From: Phocaeicola fibrisolvens
Lineage (GTDB): Bacteria; Bacteroidota; Bacteroidia; Bacteroidales; Bacteroidaceae
Assembly (NCBI RefSeq): GCF_025567125.1
Contig: NZ_JAOQJI010000018.1
Location: forward strand, 6,069 to 70,068
DNA: 64,000 nucleotides
Direction: 5' to 3'
Below, one piece after another: positions 53,801-61,552 of the stretch. Position 1 is the first letter of the stretch, and each line of letters opens with the position of its first letter. Position numbers and translations under genes: made by a program. A model generated the notes under the pieces. That model was not told the origin of the DNA and did no database searches. It saw only the letters and a program-made list of their open reading frames with translations.

Positions 53801-54073
53801 AAGGTCTTTTCTTCACGTGTAGTAGAAGATGGTTCTTTCCTTCGTTTGAAGACTGTGACATTGGGTTATACTTTCCCAGCTAATAAGATAGCCAAGGCAA
53901 AACTGACTAGTGCGCGTGTGTATGTAGCTGCTCAGAACTTGTGGACATGGACAAGCTATTCAGGTTACGATCCTGAAGTTTCTGTACGTAACAGTGCTTT
54001 GACTCCAGGTTTGGACTATTCTTCTTACCCGAGAGCTTATTCTTTGAGTTTTGGCGTAAGTCTGGGATTCTAA
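50867..54073 (+). CDS. SusC-like TonB-dependent receptor
   Basis: The 1068-residue protein has a signal peptide ending AAMAQ. The carboxypeptidase-like domain (about 32-110, VKGTVIDKAGESVIGASIQV) follows directly, with no STN domain, unlike the SusC at 20829. The plug has DEVVVVGYQEVRKKDLTGSV, NIVIRGNNSLTQ and AIYGARGANGVVIITT. The barrel ends SLSFGVSLGF. It imports oligosaccharides across the outer membrane with the SusD encoded 33 nt downstream. Without STN it is not expected to use an ECF relay; a hybrid two-component or SusR-type sensor may lie outside the window. Confidence 0.97.
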   Translation: MQTEFRTFLWRRGLSIMLFVLFSMTAAMAQVLVKGTVIDKAGESVIGASIQVKGTTQGTITDVDGKFSLTVPDKKSVIVVSFIGYATKELKVDSSKPMSIVLEEDTKVLDEVVVVGYQEVRKKDLTGSVAKADMKELLNTPVGSFDQTLGGRIAGVNVSSSEGTPGGTMNIVIRGNNSLTQDNSPLYVIDGFPVEDATIASTINPSDIESLDILKDASATAIYGARGANGVVIITTKKGKVGKPQLTYDGSVTMQHVTRTIPMMDAYEFVKLQAEMYPDAMTSSSGGYLMNYDGKQWTLEDYRNIDQYNWQDEIFRTAWQHSHNLRLTGGTEGIRYNASLSYYNQDGVLLNSGYERLQSRMNTVVRRGRLNMSLTANYSRAIQTGSTPSETSYSGMNNLFYSVWGYRPVTFPNRPLSSLMDSAMDDAVDNSNDYRFNPIMSLKNEYRKNYTNNLQLNGFVEYEFIKGLKLKISGGYTYDARKRDVFNNSKTRYGGPTSTDKVNAEVVRNERLTWLNENTLTYQTNIKKKHFFNALAGVTFQNSDYEYYSFKTTHIPNESLGMAGMYEGQANTTSSSKSSWSMMSYLARLNYNYMSKYYATVSFRADGSSKFSKDNRFGYFPSGSLAWSFTEEEFMKPISNVFSAGKLRLSWGLTGNNRIDEYDYYALLQVLKAKQGDYISNGSIPSGVYPFGGDNSTAGVVPVSIANNNLKWETTEQWNLGLDLGFFNDRINITADIYRKTTRDLLLDASLPLSSGFYSATKNIGKVRNDGLELSLSTVNVKTKNFTWTTDFNISFNKNEVLELAENQTSLLTSATFDKDYNSQPSYIARVGYPMGMMYGYIYEGTYKYDDFNKSGNSYTLKSNVPHFTSESNTQPGMPKYKDLNGDGIIDSNDRTIIGRGLPIHTGGFTNSFTYKGFDLSVFFQWSYGNDILNANRLFFESSNNKSRELNQYASYANRWTPENPNSDIPAATTSSSNKVFSSRVVEDGSFLRLKTVTLGYTFPANKIAKAKLTSARVYVAAQNLWTWTSYSGYDPEVSVRNSALTPGLDYSSYPRAYSLSFGVSLGF

Positions 54074-54106
54074 TTTAAGTCATAATGATTTAATAAACAA
54101 AAAATT

Positions 54107-55900
54107 ATGAAAGCATTAAAATATACAATTTTGTCTTTGATGTTCGGAGGGCTGGTTGTGTCTTGCGATTTCTTGGACAAAGAGCCAACAAAATTGACGC
54201 TCGATAATTATTTCACTACGGCAGATGAAGCCAGTTCTTTCCTTACAGGAATTTATGCGGAATTGGGACAGTCTACTTTTTATGGTGCCGATTACTTGTA
54301 TCTGGTTGGAGGAGATGACCTCGAACATTATGGAGGTGTGAACCGTTCTCCGGTATCCAGCGGATTGATTTGTAATAACGCTACTTCCAGTGATGCAGCA
54401 GTAACAGGTTTCTGGTATACGCTGTATTCAGGAATTAATCGTGCAAACTTGTTTCTGGAAAACATTGACCGTGTGTCAGATATAAATGAGGGGGTGAAAG
54501 CACAGTATGTGGCAGAAGCCCGTTTCCTGCGTGCCTTCTACTATTTTAATCTGGTGCAGTGCTGGGGAGATGTACCTTTTCGTACGACAGCTACCAGTGA
54601 TGTGATTGGTTTGGACGCTCCTCGTGAGGACAAACAGAAAATATATGATTTCATTATATCTGAAATGGAGGACGTTTCAGATGAAGAGAATGGTGGATTG
54701 CTAACGGCCGCTGAGTTGAATTATATGCCTGGTCATGTGTCTAAGTCCGCTGCATGGGGTATTTTGGCTCGTGTATTCCTGTTCCGGGCCGGTGAATGGC
54801 ATCGCGATAATCGTGCGGCAACTGAGGTGGAAACTACTACTTATTTCTCTGAAGCATCCAAATATGCAAAAAAGGTGATGACATTAGGTAATCATGATTT
54901 GACACCAGATTACTGGGATTTCTTCATTGACTTATGTGCAAACCGTTATAATAGTTCTGGAAAGAACGAAAGTATCTGGGAGGCAGAATTTGCCGGAAAC
55001 AATACCACTGATATCAAGGCAGAAGGTCGTATTGGTAATATTATCGGTCTGGCTGCTCCTGACATGTCTTCCAAGAGCAGCGTAGTAGGTTCTGCGGATC
55101 CGGGCTTTTCTTATGAATTTATATTTGCCACTCCGAAGTTGTATAAACTTTACGGTACAGACATTGCTGCTTCTACACTGGCTGATCCGGCAAGTGCGGA
55201 AGCTAAAGCATTGCGTGAGAAAGATGTTCGTTATTATTGGAATATCGCTCCGTTTAAATATGTGGAAGCTGGCGGTAAGAATACGGGTGTGACAGGACGT
55301 GAATTTTATGAACAGGCTGGTCTCAATTTCGTATTAGCACACGATAACGGACGTTCATATAGCTATGGTGATAAAGATGTGCTGACTACAGCTTCTTATG
55401 TAGATTATGCACGTGCATGTGCAAAGTTCCGTCGTGAATATGAGGCAGATAAAAAAGATAAGAATAGTACAGCTATTAATTTTCCGATTTTGCGTTATTC
55501 GGATGTGTTGTTGATGTTTGCTGAGGCTGAGAATGAGGTGAATGGTCCGACGGATGAAGCTAGAAATGCTTTGTATAAGGTAAGGAGTCGTGCTGGATTG
55601 ACGGAGGCCCTGCCTTCCATGTCGAAAGATCAGTTCCGTCAGGCAGTGAAAGATGAACGGGCACGTGAACTTTGTTTTGAATACACCCGTCATTTTGACC
55701 TGATTCGTTGGGGAGAATTCGTGAACAATATGAATGCATTAGTAGAGGAAGCTACTAATGGACAATCAAGTGGCTGGAAACAAGGTCCTTCAAATGTGTA
55801 TACTTATTTCCAAGTTTCTTCTGCCTATAACTATTTCCCGATTCCTGAGGCTGAAATGGCCGTGAATAAAGCTATAACAGAAAATAACCCAGGCTGGTAA
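54107..55900 (+). CDS. SusD/RagB-family lipoprotein
   Basis: The 597-residue protein has a lipobox ending VVSC (Cys20) and the typical CDFLDKEPT. VAEARFLRAFYYFNLVQCWGDVPF, quoted by RFLRAFYYFNLVQCWGD, and DERARELCFEYTRHFDLIRW are conserved SusD segments. The C-terminus NYFPIPEAEMAVNKAITENNPGW is canonical. It lies 33 nt after susC and 33 nt before the DUF5017 gene. Confidence 0.96.
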   Translation: MKALKYTILSLMFGGLVVSCDFLDKEPTKLTLDNYFTTADEASSFLTGIYAELGQSTFYGADYLYLVGGDDLEHYGGVNRSPVSSGLICNNATSSDAAVTGFWYTLYSGINRANLFLENIDRVSDINEGVKAQYVAEARFLRAFYYFNLVQCWGDVPFRTTATSDVIGLDAPREDKQKIYDFIISEMEDVSDEENGGLLTAAELNYMPGHVSKSAAWGILARVFLFRAGEWHRDNRAATEVETTTYFSEASKYAKKVMTLGNHDLTPDYWDFFIDLCANRYNSSGKNESIWEAEFAGNNTTDIKAEGRIGNIIGLAAPDMSSKSSVVGSADPGFSYEFIFATPKLYKLYGTDIAASTLADPASAEAKALREKDVRYYWNIAPFKYVEAGGKNTGVTGREFYEQAGLNFVLAHDNGRSYSYGDKDVLTTASYVDYARACAKFRREYEADKKDKNSTAINFPILRYSDVLLMFAEAENEVNGPTDEARNALYKVRSRAGLTEALPSMSKDQFRQAVKDERARELCFEYTRHFDLIRWGEFVNNMNALVEEATNGQSSGWKQGPSNVYTYFQVSSAYNYFPIPEAEMAVNKAITENNPGW

Positions 55901-55933
55901 TAATCAGAATGTTTAATTTTAAAGTGTAAATCA

Positions 55934-56980
55934 ATGAAACTATATAAATTATTTGCACTGAGTATGGTTACCTTCGCATTGGCCTCATGTGACAAGTCTT
56001 TGGAACAGGGACTGGAGGGAGCAAATGTCTCAGTAGAAGTAAATGACAATGTGGTGTCTGACGGACAGATTATTACCGTCTCCAAAGGTACACCAATCAA
56101 GTTCAATATTAATGGTGATCCTGATTACGTTACTTTCTTCAGTGGGGAAAGCGGACATAAGTATGCGTATCGTCAGCGTACGTTGATTGATATGGATCAG
56201 ATTGAATCTTCAGAAATGACTTTCTCTGTGGAGGCTCAATATGGTAATCCTGCGGGAATCTTTCATCTGTATTATTCCGATCAGTTTACAGGATTGTACA
56301 AGGATGATTTTCAGGCCGATTCTTTGTTGGTAGAAGAGTCTTCGTGGACTGATTTTGTACCGATGAATGAATTGCCGCAAACAGCAGGAACCGCATCTTT
56401 TACCATAGATATGAAGCCTTATTTCGGAAAGAATATTACTTTGGCAGTGCGGTATAAAACGGTAGATGAGACAGCCACACAGTCAAAGATTATATTTAAT
56501 GACATGAAGATTACCAACCATATGAAGAATGGTGATGTCATTGAGGTTGGGGCAAATGAGTTTGGCTTTACTCCGATAAATATGAGCTATAAGAGTCGTA
56601 CACAAGCTCAGATTACTGATCTTCCGGCTGATTTGAAAGCCAGTGCGACAGCAGATATCGATGCGTTACAATATGCCACTGTGACAAACGGTGCTTCTGG
56701 CTTGTGGGCTTTGCATCAGATTGGTACAGGTAAATTCTGGATTAATAGTGCATCTGCTGATAAATCAAAGACTTATAGCTGGCTTGTTTCTGATTATTTG
56801 GTGGTAAATTCTTGTGAACCGGATGCTGGTGTGAGTGTAAAGAATATGGCTACTATGGTCAATTCTTATGAATATACCTATAATCAGGTGGGAACTTATA
56901 CGGCTACTTTTTTGTTGAACAATGGAAACTTTGAACATGAAGCTTCTAAAGTGTGCAACATTATTATTAATGTAAAATAA
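55934..56980 (+). CDS. DUF5017-type surface lipoprotein
   Basis: The 348-residue protein has a lipobox ending LASC (Cys19). The mature part is all-beta: an Ig-like part (VSVEVNDNVVSDGQIITVSKGTPIKF) and a jelly-roll-like part (FTIDMKPYFGKNITLAVRYKT). This is how DUF5017 proteins look, which occur next to SusD genes. It is probably the second surface glycan-binding protein of the locus. Binding residues cannot be assigned. Confidence 0.82.
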   Translation: MKLYKLFALSMVTFALASCDKSLEQGLEGANVSVEVNDNVVSDGQIITVSKGTPIKFNINGDPDYVTFFSGESGHKYAYRQRTLIDMDQIESSEMTFSVEAQYGNPAGIFHLYYSDQFTGLYKDDFQADSLLVEESSWTDFVPMNELPQTAGTASFTIDMKPYFGKNITLAVRYKTVDETATQSKIIFNDMKITNHMKNGDVIEVGANEFGFTPINMSYKSRTQAQITDLPADLKASATADIDALQYATVTNGASGLWALHQIGTGKFWINSASADKSKTYSWLVSDYLVVNSCEPDAGVSVKNMATMVNSYEYTYNQVGTYTATFLLNNGNFEHEASKVCNIIINVK

Positions 56981-57000
56981 TTTAATACCATAGTATAGTT

Positions 57001-58926
57001 ATGAAAAAATTAAAATCCTTATTGCCTTTTTTGCTGATGCTGTTTGCGTTAGTGGGATGTAAAACTGACGATTTGGAAAAGGACATCGACAGTTTGAAAG
57101 ATCGTGTGACTAGTCTGGAAGCACAGGTAAGTCTGTTGAATGACAACTTGAATGCCATTCGTGTGATTTTGGATGGTTCTAAGACTATATCTTCTTATAC
57201 TTCTGAGAATGGAACTTATACTTTGACGTTGAGTGATGGATCTACTATTGCACTGACACAAGGTTCAGAAGGGCAGATTGTAATGCCTGATATTACCATC
57301 AATGAGAATGGCCAATGGGTTTTGAATGGTGAAGTGATAGGACAAGCTACAGGGAATAGCGGTATCACTCCGAAATTTAACATCAGTGCTGATAAGTACT
57401 GGCAGGTTAGTTTTGATGAGGGTAAAACCTATGAATATGTACTCGATGAAAATGGTGAAAAAGTGGCAGCTACTACTTCAGGAAATGTCAGTGTTTCTGA
57501 TGCCTTTTTTGAAGATGTGAAGGTGGAAAACGACATGCTGGTGGTAACCTTAAACGGTGGAGAAACATATTCATTGCCAATTGTTGCCAATTTGAAAGCA
57601 AATATCGTGGACCCGGCAGAAGGTTTCAAGAATGGTGTATGGACCATTGGTTATGGTGAGACCGTAACTACTGAGGTAGAAATTTCTGGAGACAATTATT
57701 TTGTCACAGTTCCTGCCGGTGGATGGACTGCTACATTGAGTGAAGTAAAAGAAGGAAAGGCTACTTTGACAGTGACTGCTCCGGCTCAGGCTTCTACCTT
57801 GAGTCGTGCTACTGCTGATAACTCTACAGAATTGGTTTTGCAGGTAAATAAGGGTATTAACTGGGCAATTGATAAAATCAAAGTGGAAGCAAAGACTGTC
57901 ATTGCAAGTTATAAGGCATTGTATGATGTAGGTCAGACTCTGAACATTGGTGGACTTGAAATTAGTAAGGAAAAATATGGAGAGGCTACTATAGTAAATA
58001 CTGAAGATTTTGATTTTAAAACAAATGGAGTTTATTTTATTGAACCTGGAATTTCTGTAAATTGGCAGTCTGCTACTAACTTTGATAAACTGATTTTGAT
58101 TGGTAATAATTCTTCAGAGAAGAGTGTGTTAGCTCCGACGAAACAGATTAAGTTATCTGATGCAGATTCGGGAGATGGAATGCTTCTTTGTGCCAATTTG
58201 AAAATTGATGCGACTAAAGTAACGAATAATGATGGTGGATCTACTTATCTTCTGGCTCAAAACGGAAATACGGCATATAAGTATGCTAAATTCTACAATT
58301 GTGATATTACAACTCCGGCAAGTCAACCGTTGACTTATATTTCAACTTCTACAAGAAGTTTTGAAACGTTGTCTTTTGAAAATTGTATTTTTGACTATTC
58401 AGGAACTGGACAACAGTATTTAATTAGTTTAGGAAGTAGTACAGCAACTTATGGTACTTTAATATTTAAGAATAATGTCTTTTATAATAAAGAGGCTTCT
58501 TCTTTGATTCCTAAATTTAAGTTGTTTAATGGAACGAAGGCTACTATTAATAAGTTAGAGTTAGAACATAATACTTTTGTGAACATGGCTTGTGAAACTA
58601 CTTTCTTTGTTTATGTGTCTAAATTAACAGATATTGTAGCCCAATATAATTTGTTCTATACAGATGTGGATTTGCCAAACGCATGTGGTGTTTTCCGTGT
58701 AATAGACACTCCGGCAACGGGCTCTGTTTGTGATAACAATATTGTTTATCGTAATGATGCATATAATTGGCAGATGTTCTATGGTGGTATTAAGAATGGT
58801 TTTGAGGGGGCTGTTGAAGTTGAACGTGTGGAAGAAAATCCATTTACTGGTGGAACATTTGATTTGTCTATTGGAACATTTGTCCCAAATGCTACTTATG
58901 CAGAATATGGTGCAAAATTTGAATAA
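57001..58926 (+). CDS. Lipoprotein with lyase-type N-terminal domain and beta-helix
   Basis: The 641-residue protein has a lipobox ending LVGC (Cys20). Residues about 21-160 are the DUF4988 module: a coiled coil (LEKDIDSLKDRVTSLEAQVSLLN), YTLTLSDGSTIAL, then a NENGQWVLNGEVIGQATGNS repeat of short beta units. Ig-like beta segments fill 160-300. The C-terminal 300-641 has repeating short strands (KLILIGNNS, KYAKFYNCDI, LSFENCIFDYSG, LIFKNNVFYN, LELEHNTFVN) typical of a right-handed beta-helix of the DUF4957/DUF5123 kind. Such folds bind or cleave acidic polysaccharides, but no catalytic residues can be named, so binding or lyase is open. Confidence 0.82.
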   Translation: MKKLKSLLPFLLMLFALVGCKTDDLEKDIDSLKDRVTSLEAQVSLLNDNLNAIRVILDGSKTISSYTSENGTYTLTLSDGSTIALTQGSEGQIVMPDITINENGQWVLNGEVIGQATGNSGITPKFNISADKYWQVSFDEGKTYEYVLDENGEKVAATTSGNVSVSDAFFEDVKVENDMLVVTLNGGETYSLPIVANLKANIVDPAEGFKNGVWTIGYGETVTTEVEISGDNYFVTVPAGGWTATLSEVKEGKATLTVTAPAQASTLSRATADNSTELVLQVNKGINWAIDKIKVEAKTVIASYKALYDVGQTLNIGGLEISKEKYGEATIVNTEDFDFKTNGVYFIEPGISVNWQSATNFDKLILIGNNSSEKSVLAPTKQIKLSDADSGDGMLLCANLKIDATKVTNNDGGSTYLLAQNGNTAYKYAKFYNCDITTPASQPLTYISTSTRSFETLSFENCIFDYSGTGQQYLISLGSSTATYGTLIFKNNVFYNKEASSLIPKFKLFNGTKATINKLELEHNTFVNMACETTFFVYVSKLTDIVAQYNLFYTDVDLPNACGVFRVIDTPATGSVCDNNIVYRNDAYNWQMFYGGIKNGFEGAVEVERVEENPFTGGTFDLSIGTFVPNATYAEYGAKFE

Positions 58927-58939
58927 AAACCTTTGAACC

Positions 58940-61468
58940 ATGAAGAAACTGATATTTTTATTTATTAGTATATTCTCTCTCGTCGCACTGAACTCGTGCG
59001 ACAAGAGAGACGATATCCGAAAGGATATTGATGATTTGAATTCTCGGTTAGATCAGTTGGAAGCAAATCTTCCTCAGTTTAATGAGGATATCTCAAATTA
59101 TCAGGGATTGTTGGATGGAAAATTACTGGTAATGGGATATTCGTTGAGTGAAAATGGAGACTATACTGTGGAGTTGAGCAATGGAGAAACAATCCATGTT
59201 TGTAGTGGAAATCCTACAGAAGAACTTCCTCTGCTTTCAATTGGTGAAGGAGGATGGTATTATACACAAGACGGTGAGACTTATCCTTTGATGAACTCAA
59301 ATGGACAACAGGCTCCGGCTTTGGGAGAAACAGGAGTGACTCCACAGATTCGTGTTGATGCACAAGGTATGTGGGAGTATTCATTGGATGGTGGATTGTC
59401 ATGGCTGGGAAATATTGGTCCGGCTAATCCCGGAAAAGGTAGTGCGGGAACTTCTATCTTTACAGGAGTGAAAGTGGCAGATGATGGGTCTTCCTTGACT
59501 TTCGAATGGAAGAATGGAGATGAAACACTGAGCAAGACCATTTCTTTGTATGGCGGTTTGGCACTGACTGTGGAATATGGTTCAGGTCCGGTGGCTTTTG
59601 CCTTGGGAGAATCACGTGAATTTAATGTGACTCAGGAAGGAGTGGAAAACGTGGTGATTGAAACCAATACTTGGGGAGTAAAGCTGGATGAAACAAAAAT
59701 CCGGGTAACTGCTCCCGTAGTCAATACACAAGGAAAAGAATATGAGGATAACATTATCCTGAAGATATTCTCGAAAGAAGGATATTGCAGGGTGGTGAAG
59801 GTTCCGGTGAAGTTATTAACAACAACAATCGATGAAAATTCTGCCACAGCGTGGCAGAATTTTTTGTTTAATAATGCCGAGAATGTATTGCTGGATTATT
59901 CGTATGCCGGATATGACCACGGTGAAAGTGTACCGGTGGACGGATTTGCTTGGGGATATAAAGTGATTAATGTAAAAGACCGCATGGACAAGGACCACTT
60001 GTCTGCACGCGAAGCTTTGATAAAAATCTTGGATGAAAACAAGCTGGTACGTGTTTCCAGCACTTCTGCTACAAATGCGAATGCAAAGATTGTGATTTAT
60101 TTTCCGGCCGGTGATTATGATTTGCAGCCGGAAGGTAACTCTGAAAAATTCCCTGAAATTTATGGGGGAAATTTCGTGATAAAAGGTGACGGAGCGGGCA
60201 AGACACGTCTGATGATGAATAACTCGATTGGAACCAGTGAATCGACTACGGCTCCCTTGTTGGCAATCAAGCATACCAATAGTCCGACAAATATAAATAA
60301 TTCTAAGGTTTTGGCGACGGTTTCTGAAAATGCAGCCAAAGGTAGTTTTAGTGTGAAGGTGGAATCGACCAGTGGTCTATCTTCAGGAAAATGGGTACAG
60401 CTTCGTTTGCGGAGTGGAGATGATGCCTTGCTCAAGGAAGAGTTGGGCCCAATCTATAATCAGAAGAAAGCAGCCTGGTCGGTGGCTCAACAGCCGGGAT
60501 TATCTGGAAGCAATGAGGATGGAAAGGGAATTAATGTCATGGAATTTCATCAGATCAAGTCTGTCAGTGGAAATGTGGTGACTTTTTATGAACCGATTAT
60601 GCATGAGGTGAATGTGGCTTACAAGGACTATGACGGTGGATGGGTGATTCGTGATTATAAATATTTTGAAAATGTTGGTGTAGAAGACCTGAGCTTTGTC
60701 GGTAAGGCCATTACTCCTTATTACCATCATGGAGAAGGACAGGATGAATCGAAAGCATGGCTGTATGACAGTGGATACGTACCTTTGCAGTTGAACCGCG
60801 TGGTAAATTCATGGGTGCGCAACGTAAGTTTTGAGAGTGTGAGTGAGGCCATTACCTTTGGGGAGTCGGCCAACTGCTCTGCCTATAATATTACGATCAC
60901 AGGAAATCGAGGTCATTCGGCTGTACGTGCACAAGGTTCCAGCCGGGTATTTATCGGAAAGGTACAGGACGAAAGTGCTGATTCACGCGGACATGGGCAG
61001 TGGCACGGTTGTGGCGTGTCAAAGCCCAGCATAGGAACTGTAGTCTGGAATTGTAACTGGGGACAGGATGCTTGCTTTGAGTCACATGCTACTCAGCCTC
61101 GTGCGACGTTGTTCGACAACTGCCGGGGAGGTCTCGTCCGCTATCATGCGGGTGGAGCAGAAAATGAAGCCCCCAATCATCTTGCAGACCTCACTTTATG
61201 GAACTTGTATGTGACGGGTACAACTGATGAAAAAGGTGAGAATTTCGCTTCTGACTTTAAGTGGTGGGATGCAGGAAATATTTGGTGGAAAATATGTCCT
61301 CCTATTGTAGTTGGTACTCATGGCAATGCTGTAACGTTCTCGAAAGAAGAAGGTCAGGTGACTTATGAAGAAAGTACGGGTGCGAAGGTGACTCCGGAAT
61401 CACTTTATGAGGCACAACTTCAGAAACGTTTGGGCTATGTTCCGGCATGGTTGAATGCGTTAAAATAA
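58940..61468 (+). CDS. DUF4988-DUF4955 lipoprotein, PL29-type polysaccharide lyase candidate
   Basis: The 842-residue protein has a lipobox ending LNSC (Cys20). A short coiled coil and DUF4988-like N-terminal module (about 25-180) follows, then an Ig-like beta region. The large C-terminal domain (about 315-842) matches DUF4955, the catalytic region I associate with CAZy family PL29 (B. thetaiotaomicron BT_3328 acts on chondroitin sulfate and hyaluronan). Landmarks are NVLLDYSYAGYDHGE, GGNFVIKGDGAGKTRL, GNRGHSAVRAQGSSRVFIG, WGQDACFESHATQPRATL and the C-terminus VPAWLNALK. The uronic-acid polymer is inferred, not shown. It is 13 nt after the previous gene. Confidence 0.85.
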   Translation: MKKLIFLFISIFSLVALNSCDKRDDIRKDIDDLNSRLDQLEANLPQFNEDISNYQGLLDGKLLVMGYSLSENGDYTVELSNGETIHVCSGNPTEELPLLSIGEGGWYYTQDGETYPLMNSNGQQAPALGETGVTPQIRVDAQGMWEYSLDGGLSWLGNIGPANPGKGSAGTSIFTGVKVADDGSSLTFEWKNGDETLSKTISLYGGLALTVEYGSGPVAFALGESREFNVTQEGVENVVIETNTWGVKLDETKIRVTAPVVNTQGKEYEDNIILKIFSKEGYCRVVKVPVKLLTTTIDENSATAWQNFLFNNAENVLLDYSYAGYDHGESVPVDGFAWGYKVINVKDRMDKDHLSAREALIKILDENKLVRVSSTSATNANAKIVIYFPAGDYDLQPEGNSEKFPEIYGGNFVIKGDGAGKTRLMMNNSIGTSESTTAPLLAIKHTNSPTNINNSKVLATVSENAAKGSFSVKVESTSGLSSGKWVQLRLRSGDDALLKEELGPIYNQKKAAWSVAQQPGLSGSNEDGKGINVMEFHQIKSVSGNVVTFYEPIMHEVNVAYKDYDGGWVIRDYKYFENVGVEDLSFVGKAITPYYHHGEGQDESKAWLYDSGYVPLQLNRVVNSWVRNVSFESVSEAITFGESANCSAYNITITGNRGHSAVRAQGSSRVFIGKVQDESADSRGHGQWHGCGVSKPSIGTVVWNCNWGQDACFESHATQPRATLFDNCRGGLVRYHAGGAENEAPNHLADLTLWNLYVTGTTDEKGENFASDFKWWDAGNIWWKICPPIVVGTHGNAVTFSKEEGQVTYEESTGAKVTPESLYEAQLQKRLGYVPAWLNALK

Positions 61469-61482
61469 TATTTCATTATAAA

Positions 61483-61515
61483 TGCCCCGTAATAAAGATA
61501 AATTATTGCGGGGCA
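61483..61515 (+). terminator. Hairpin between the two lyase-like genes
   Basis: TGCCCCGTAATAA pairs with TTATTGCGGGGCA (one mismatch) around a 7-nt loop. No T run follows, so mRNA processing or 3'-end protection is as likely as termination. Confidence 0.6.
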
Positions 61516-61552
61516 ATTGTCCTTAAAAGGTAAACACTTAAACTAAATACAG